Shown piece after piece: positions 14,085-18,303 of a stretch of 18,303 bases of DNA. Every line of letters starts with the position of its first letter. Position 1 is the stretch's first letter. Both the position numbers and the translations under genes were made by a program. The notes under the pieces are model-generated. The model searched no databases. It saw only the letters and a list, made by a program, of their open reading frames with translations, and was not told the DNA's origin. The stretch is from an uncultured Oscillospiraceae bacterium (GTDB lineage Bacteria > Bacillota > Clostridia > Oscillospirales > Acutalibacteraceae), in NCBI GenBank assembly GCA_900542575.1, contig UQOE01000036.1:1-18303 (forward strand), written 5' to 3'.

Positions 14085-15605
14085 TTACCATACCTCGCGC
14101 CGGAGGAATCCGGTCAAGTTGTTGCCGATGCTTGCATAGGTGTTGGAGGACATATGGAGGTTGTCCACCGTAACCCGCGGGCAGTTGGCCTCGGTGACAA
14201 ATTTGTACTGAGACGGGTGAAAGACATGGACTTTCAGAGTCTTGGACTTGCTCCAGGCCGATGCCTCTGCATTAATGGCATTGCTGTAGTCCTGGTACGT
14301 CAGCCCCAGTTTGTTCTTCTGGCTGTAGCGGCTGAGCGGCTGGTCCGGCTGTTTGTTGTGCTTGGCGCTGTAGAACAGGTCGACGATGACCACCTGCGTC
14401 GGCTTCTTACCGGCTTTGATGCGCTTCTTCGAAGCGTTGCTCAGCGTGCGCATGAGGTTCCGATAGGCGCCATAGAAGGTCGTCGTGTCGTCTCCGCCTT
14501 TTTTGCCCAGCGGAACGCCGAAGGAGTAGTCGTTGGCGCCGCCCTCGACGACGACAATGTCAAACTGGTCCAGACTGTACGACAGGGTCTTCATTCCGCT
14601 CGATTTCGGGTGGTTCGGCGTCCTGCCGTAATAGATGTTCCACGCCTCATCCTTAGTTATAGAATACAGGCCTTTGACTCCGGTTGCAATGGTTGCGCCG
14701 CTGATTCCCGCATCGTATACGCTTGCGCCGGTCTTCTGCCCCACGCGGTGCGGGAACGAAACGGAGTACCCGGTGACCTTCGTATACGGCTCGCCATAGA
14801 CGATGCTGTCGCCCAGGAACAGGATGCGGGATTTCTTATGGTTGCGGGCATCCGTGCGCATCTCTGCGTCGTAGCTGCTCTGCACCGTCTTCCCATCCAT
14901 GACAGCGACGGCCTGCACCGCATAGGTGTGGTACCCCTTCTTCTGCGAAATCGTGGCATTCTGTAGAACGTTGTTCTGCGCCGGGACCTCCCCGACTTTC
15001 ATCCATGAGGTCTTCCCCGTCTTGCTCGATCTGCTGCCCATCAAAAGCACATACTTCTGGGCATTCGCCACGGTCTTCCACGAGATGGCGGTCTTTCCAT
15101 CGCTGCGCTCGTTAACGGAGAGCATTGTGGGCTTCTCCAGTTTCAGCAGTCCATGGCCCTCGTAGGAGGAATGGATGGTCTCGCCGGTGAAGCTGGTCCG
15201 GACCGCCTCTACCGTATAAATGTATGGATTCCGGACAGGGTCTATATACCAGTGTTCTTTGTCTTTAAAGAGCGAGATTTCCTGGCTGTTTTTTACGGTG
15301 TTGTGGAAAACATCGGTATATGTGGTATCCTCCGTGGATCCCAGGAGTTCATACTGGCCGCCGATGCCGTTTTTTCGGTAGATCCGGTACGAGGTGGCCC
15401 CGTTGACCGGGTCCCAGGACAGGACGTCCTTGGCGTTCTGCCGGTCCACATCGAATTTCGGGGCGTCCAGAGCAGCATTGGCCGAGTATCTGGGCGGAAT
15501 CATGCCGAAGACAAGTGTCATTCCAAGGACGAGAGCCACGGCAATGACGACGTTTTTTTTCCATTTGCGCGGCCGCCGGGAAGCGGCGGATGATTGTAAC
15601 TGCAT
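14085..15605 (-). CDS. Membrane-anchored SGNH/GDSL hydrolase with two FN3-like domains
   Basis: 506 aa from ATG 15605 (AGGTG 9 nt upstream; the ATG at 15614 overlaps that site). A basic start (RRPRKWKK) and one hydrophobic span (about 18-36) anchor it in the membrane, facing out. Two fibronectin-III-like domains follow (about 47-150 with LSWDPVNGATSYRIYRK, and 158-252 with ISWKTVANAQKYVL). The SGNH esterase domain is at 258-506: S267 (FLGDSIVYG), the glycine of SGAT (303-304), N358 (GGANDY), and D481/H484 (DNLHMS). All catalytic positions are present. Such enzymes deacylate surface polysaccharide or lipid; the substrate here is unknown. nrdG follows after 4 nt. A long structured leader precedes it. 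Confidence 0.9.
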   Translation of the reverse strand: MQLQSSAASRRPRKWKKNVVIAVALVLGMTLVFGMIPPRYSANAALDAPKFDVDRQNAKDVLSWDPVNGATSYRIYRKNGIGGQYELLGSTEDTTYTDVFHNTVKNSQEISLFKDKEHWYIDPVRNPYIYTVEAVRTSFTGETIHSSYEGHGLLKLEKPTMLSVNERSDGKTAISWKTVANAQKYVLLMGSRSSKTGKTSWMKVGEVPAQNNVLQNATISQKKGYHTYAVQAVAVMDGKTVQSSYDAEMRTDARNHKKSRILFLGDSIVYGEPYTKVTGYSVSFPHRVGQKTGASVYDAGISGATIATGVKGLYSITKDEAWNIYYGRTPNHPKSSGMKTLSYSLDQFDIVVVEGGANDYSFGVPLGKKGGDDTTTFYGAYRNLMRTLSNASKKRIKAGKKPTQVVIVDLFYSAKHNKQPDQPLSRYSQKNKLGLTYQDYSNAINAEASAWSKSKTLKVHVFHPSQYKFVTEANCPRVTVDNLHMSSNTYASIGNNLTGFLRREVW

Positions 15606-15687
15606 AAAATCCATCACCTTTATATAAGAATCAAGATTGTAACTAAGTAATATAGCACACCAAATTTGCAGATAATAGGGCAAGAGT

Positions 15688-15729
15688 ATAAAAAAACGAA
15701 AAATCCCGCACGTCGCAGCGTGCGGGATT
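15688..15729 (-). terminator. Terminator in the leader of the SGNH hydrolase gene
   Basis: An 11-bp perfect stem (15702-15712 with 15719-15729) is followed on the minus strand by TTTTTCGTTTTTT. It lies about 85 nt before the start codon and about 170-210 nt after the promoter at 15908-15936, so it either ends a small RNA or works as an attenuator. Confidence 0.9.
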
Positions 15730-15760
15730 TTCCCTTTGAGGAAGATACTTTGGATTTTCT

Positions 15761-15902
15761 CAGACAGAGCGGGGAGAAGAGATAAGAGAAACAAAGCTTT
15801 TTGGAAGGGTACGTATTCTCCCCCGCCGGGTCTGTCTGCCAGAAAAGCACTGGAAATGATTTGGGATGGAATCATTTTTCAATAGTTAGTCTTCACTAAC
15901 AT
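15761..15902 (-). ncRNA. Structured leader RNA before the SGNH hydrolase gene
   Basis: The RNA from the minus promoter starts near 15902. It has a hairpin at its 5' end (GTTAGT/ACTAAC, 15900-15885), then ATGATT/AATCAT, then a large stem made of CAGACAGA (15838-15831) with TCTGTCTG (15768-15761) and GGGGAGAA with TTCTCCCC (15823-15816 and 15778-15771) around a 37-nt loop. The terminator at 15702-15729 follows. I could not match it to a known riboswitch class; it may be a small RNA, a riboswitch or an attenuator. Confidence 0.55.
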
Positions 15903-15907
15903 TCTTC

Positions 15908-15936
15908 GTTATAGAGGGCCTTTGTATTTTTGTCAA
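15908..15936 (-). promoter_or_regulatory. Promoter of the SGNH hydrolase-nrdG transcript
   Basis: TTGACA (15936-15931), a 17-bp spacer and TATAAC (15913-15908) on the minus strand give a near-consensus sigma-A promoter. The leader that follows is about 300 nt long before the SGNH start codon. Confidence 0.88.
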
Positions 15937-15954
15937 CCTCACTCCGCGAAAATC

Positions 15955-15978
15955 TGCAGAAATTAGACAAATTCTGCA
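15955..15978. promoter_or_regulatory. 24-bp dyad between divergent promoters
   Basis: TGCAGAAATT (15955-15964) and AAATTCTGCA (15969-15978) are inverted copies matching at 9 of 10 positions, 4 bp apart. The dyad sits between the leftward promoter (15908-15936) and the rightward cstA -10, which is the usual place for a regulator of one or both. It is not a CcpA cre match. Confidence 0.5.
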
Positions 15979-16006
15979 AACCATTGCACTGGGATCCAAC
16001 GTATTG

Positions 16007-16015
16007 TGATAAAAT
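16007..16015 (+). promoter_or_regulatory. Likely extended -10 promoter of cstA
   Basis: TGATAAAAT carries the TG extension and a fair -10 box, about 48 nt before the cstA start. The nearest -35-like hexamer (TTGCAC, 15984-15989) is 20 bp away, too far for a standard promoter, so activation through the dyad at 15955-15978 is possible. Confidence 0.45.
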
Positions 16016-16062
16016 AGATCCTGTGTTTTATACATTTTCATTAAAGGAGAGAAACAAACACC

Positions 16063-17646
16063 ATGACCACATTCTTTGTCGGGCTCCTCATCCTTCTGGG
16101 CGGCGGAGCTCTCTACGGCAAATTCTGTGAGCACGTTTTCGGCCCGGACGACCGACAGACTCCCGCCTATGCCAAGGCGGACGGCGTCGACTACGTCCCC
16201 ATGAAAACCTGGCGAAACAGTCTTATCAACCTTCTGAACATTGCGGGCACCGGCCCCATCCTCGGACCCATCCAGGGCATCCTGTTCGGGCCCATCGCGT
16301 TCATCACCATCCCCATCGGCAACGTCATCGGCGGAGCCATGCACGACTACTTCTGCGGCATGATCTGCACCCGCGACGGCGGCAGCCAGATGCCGGATAT
16401 GATCCGCAAATACACCAACAAAGGCGTCGTCGCCGTCTACCAGATTTTCCTGTGCATCCTGCTCGTACTGGTCGGCGCGGTCTTCGTATACACCCCCGGT
16501 GACATTGCAGCTACTCAGCTGTTCAAGTTCTCCGGTGCGCCTACAGCCGCCTCTACCTGGATCATCTATGCGGTCATCTTCGCCTATTACCTCATTGCGA
16601 CGGTCCTGCCCATCGACAAGATCATCGGCCGCATCTACCCCATCTTCGGCGGCATCCTGCTGTTCTCCACCCTCGGCATCTTCATCATGATGCTGGTGAA
16701 ACACGTCGGTCTCGTCAACGTATGGGACGCATGGAATACCCCGGCTTTCGCTTTCGGTGATTACTTCCACGCTTCCGGCGCCTTCAGCAGCTGCGGCCAC
16801 TTCATCCCGATCTTCTTCGTCACCGTCTCCTGCGGCATCCTCTCCGGATTCCACAGCACGCAGACCGCACTCGTCTCCCGCACCATCAAGAGCGAGAAAA
16901 ACGGCCGCATGACGTTCTACAACATGATGATCCTCGAGGGCTTCATCGCCATGGTATGGGCAGCCGTCACCATGGGAATGATCAACCTCACCGCCAAAAA
17001 CGGCGGCATCACCATGGGCTGGGCCGACGGCATGGTCGCCTATTTCGGCAACGTCGGCGGCCATCTGCAGCAGATTCAGGCCACCAGCGTAGTCGGCATC
17101 GTCTGCCGCTACTGCCTCGGCTCCGTCGGCAGCATTATCGCCCTTCTCGGCGTCATCATCCTGCCAATTACCTCCGGCGACACCGCGCTCCGCGCGCTTC
17201 GTCTGACCATCTCTGATTCCTTCCACATCAAACAGGAGAACAACGTACAGCGTCTTCTCCTCGCCGTCCCAATCTTTGCTGTCGCCGCCGGCATCCTTGT
17301 CTGGGCGAAATTTGACAGCAACGGATTCCAGACCCTCTGGAACTACTTCGCATGGTCCAACCAGACCCTGGCTCTGTTTGCACTGCCGTGCATTGCCATC
17401 TTCCTGGGACGCAGCCAGAAACTGCGCTTCGTCTGGATGCCGCTCATCCCGGCGTTCTTCTACGCCTTCGTCTGCTGCTCCTGGATCTGCCAGGCCAAGA
17501 TCGGCTTCCACATGAGCTGGACCGCATCCTACATCACCGCGCTCATCTTCGCACTGGCCTATGTCGGCCTCATCCTCTACCAGAGCGCGCGCGATAAACG
17601 CCATTACACACTCTCGGCTGACAACACACCAGTCAAAGTATCGTAA
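16063..17646 (+). CDS. cstA: CstA-family carbon starvation protein / transporter
   Basis: 527 aa, integral membrane protein with many hydrophobic spans from the first residues (FFVGLLILLGGGALYG) to about residue 510. CstA proteins move peptides or pyruvate into the cell, driven by ion gradients. Family marks are the early NIAGTGPILGPIQGILFGP segment, GNVIGGAMHDYFCGM, the STQTALVSRTIKSEKNGR loop, and the ITSGDTALRALR region. It is shorter than the about 700-residue E. coli protein but normal for the short Clostridia form. ATG 16063 has AAAGGAGA about 13 nt upstream. The gene stands alone with its own terminator; substrate cannot be decided from sequence. Confidence 0.94.
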   Translation: MTTFFVGLLILLGGGALYGKFCEHVFGPDDRQTPAYAKADGVDYVPMKTWRNSLINLLNIAGTGPILGPIQGILFGPIAFITIPIGNVIGGAMHDYFCGMICTRDGGSQMPDMIRKYTNKGVVAVYQIFLCILLVLVGAVFVYTPGDIAATQLFKFSGAPTAASTWIIYAVIFAYYLIATVLPIDKIIGRIYPIFGGILLFSTLGIFIMMLVKHVGLVNVWDAWNTPAFAFGDYFHASGAFSSCGHFIPIFFVTVSCGILSGFHSTQTALVSRTIKSEKNGRMTFYNMMILEGFIAMVWAAVTMGMINLTAKNGGITMGWADGMVAYFGNVGGHLQQIQATSVVGIVCRYCLGSVGSIIALLGVIILPITSGDTALRALRLTISDSFHIKQENNVQRLLLAVPIFAVAAGILVWAKFDSNGFQTLWNYFAWSNQTLALFALPCIAIFLGRSQKLRFVWMPLIPAFFYAFVCCSWICQAKIGFHMSWTASYITALIFALAYVGLILYQSARDKRHYTLSADNTPVKVS

Positions 17647-17668
17647 ACATCTAAAATACGCAAACGGG

Positions 17669-17703
17669 CCGCCGCAGACTTGCATCTGCGGCGGTCTTTT
17701 TTA
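17669..17703 (+). terminator. Terminator of cstA
   Basis: A 10-bp perfect stem (17669-17678 with 17685-17694, loop CTTGCA) is followed by TCTTTTTTATT. It lies 22 nt past the stop and just before the right-hand repeat array. Confidence 0.94.
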
Positions 17704-17723
17704 TTGGTATTCCCTGGAGGTGG

Positions 17724-18237
17724 TGGACCGAATTGGCTGTGCGGGAGATTCCGTCCACCATCGTTCGGAAAGCTGGACGGAACTTGCTGTGGGGAAGATT
17801 CGGTCCAAAATAATATGACAGTTAGTTGAAACTTGTAGCATTACACGCGCATAAGTCGCCAAGTTGAGTCATACTCACTCGTTTTGTATCAAAGTATTGG
17901 ACCAAATATGCTGGGCAGGAGATTCCGTCCACCCTCCTTCGGAAATCTGGACGGAACTTGCTGAGGCAAAGATTCGGTCCAAATTAAAATTACAAATCAT
18001 AGATATTTGTAGTATTACTTGTGCATAAATTGCCAATTTGAGTATTTACAGATCGTTTTGTATCAAAACAATGGACCAAATATGCTGTGCAGGAGATTCC
18101 GTCCACAATTCCGGCCCCGGATGGACGGAACTCGCTGTGGCGAAGATTCGGTCCAAATCAATATTACAAATCACAAATATTTGTAGTATTACTTGCGCAT
18201 AATTTACCAGTTTAAGTATTAGTAGCTTGTATTGTAT
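17724..18237. repeat. Right copy of the 174-bp tandem repeat array
   Basis: Three tandem units. Paired 34-bp near-palindromes are at 17724-17757/17774-17807, 17898-17931/17948-17981 and 18072-18105/18122-18155, each pair split by 16 bp and each unit joined by a 90-bp linker (17808-17897, 17982-18071, and 18156 onward). The period is 174 bp, as at the left locus. The first half-unit starts TGGACC and ends TTCCGTCCA, the second starts TGGACGGAA and ends TTCGGTCCA, so the two halves pair nested (outer with outer, inner with inner). The third linker decays near 18237. No open frame crosses the array. Confidence 0.92.
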
Positions 18238-18303
18238 CGCGAATTTTTAAGTCAAGTGCAACACTTTCGAATAGAAGACTTCATAAGGTGTCCGGTACCC
18301 CAG
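18238..18303. other. Unassigned end of window, possible mobile-element edge
   Basis: The repeat pattern stops near 18237. The remaining bases include an inverted AAGTG/CACTT (18254-18258 with 18262-18266) and GGTACC (18294-18299), the latter as in the left non-coding stretch. The short inverted repeat could be the edge of an insertion sequence running off the window; I cannot confirm it. Confidence 0.3.

Noticed and set aside
15886..17685. A 599-codon open frame antisense to cstA
   Set aside because: Asp/Glu/Gly-rich sequence typical of antisense reading of a GC-rich membrane-protein gene; no motif or start signal.
17724..18237. CRISPR array
   Set aside because: The repeated units are paired near-palindromes with 16-bp and 90-bp intervals that are themselves similar between units; there are no unique spacers and no cas genes.
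17724..18237. Coding repeat, because 174 is a multiple of three
   Set aside because: Stops interrupt every frame in the linkers, and no ribosome site is present.
1..18303. tRNA or rRNA genes
   Set aside because: I saw no cloverleaf with a GTTCRANNC-type arm and no ribosomal RNA core sequence on either strand.

Overview
The window looks like part of the chromosome of a strictly anaerobic, Gram-positive gut-type Clostridia bacterium, most likely of the Oscillospiraceae/Ruminococcaceae group. This is inferred from gene content (desulfoferrodoxin, a flavodiiron protein fused to a rubredoxin reductase module, NrdG, an FMN riboswitch upstream of ribD, DegV, a CstA transporter), from strong AGGAGG-type ribosome binding sites, and from GC-rich genes separated by AT-rich spacers. 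No taxonomic marker is present, so the placement is tentative.

Layout, left to right. (1) 1-2308, minus strand: an oxygen-stress operon of a four-domain flavodiiron protein (FprA core plus an Hrb-like flavin reductase-rubredoxin tail) followed 17 nt later by desulfoferrodoxin. (2) 2506-5108, minus: two secreted, mostly helical proteins of unknown function, one carrying 22-residue proline-punctuated repeats, separated by about 900 bp of AT-rich non-coding DNA. (3) 5212-6132, minus: a DegV-family lipid-binding protein behind a leader with its own terminator. (4) 6373-7702: a membrane-anchored XRE-type regulator divergent from a small hypoxanthine-DNA glycosylase. (5) 7686-8466: a non-coding stretch with a tandem repeat array and other inverted repeats. 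(6) 8467-13526, minus: a complete riboflavin operon (FMN riboswitch, ribD, ribE, ribBA, ribH, a HAD phosphatase and a flavin reductase-like protein). (7) 13535-15605, minus: nrdG preceded by a membrane-anchored SGNH hydrolase with a long structured leader. (8) 16063-17646, plus: a CstA carbon starvation/peptide or pyruvate transporter. (9) 17724-18237: a second copy of the same repeat array.

How the genes work together: RibD, RibBA, RibE and RibH cover the riboflavin pathway from GTP and ribulose 5-phosphate except for one dephosphorylation, which the embedded HAD phosphatase is well placed to perform. The product feeds FMN enzymes such as the flavodiiron protein and the flavin reductase.

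The most unusual element is a non-coding repeat family found at two places about 10 kb apart. Each unit is a 34-bp near-palindrome, a 16-bp loop, a second 34-bp near-palindrome and a 90-bp linker, giving an exact 174-bp period. The linker contains a small hairpin whose paired bases change together between copies. At the left locus the first unit supplies the last codons and the stop of the glycosylase gene. I do not recognise this family.
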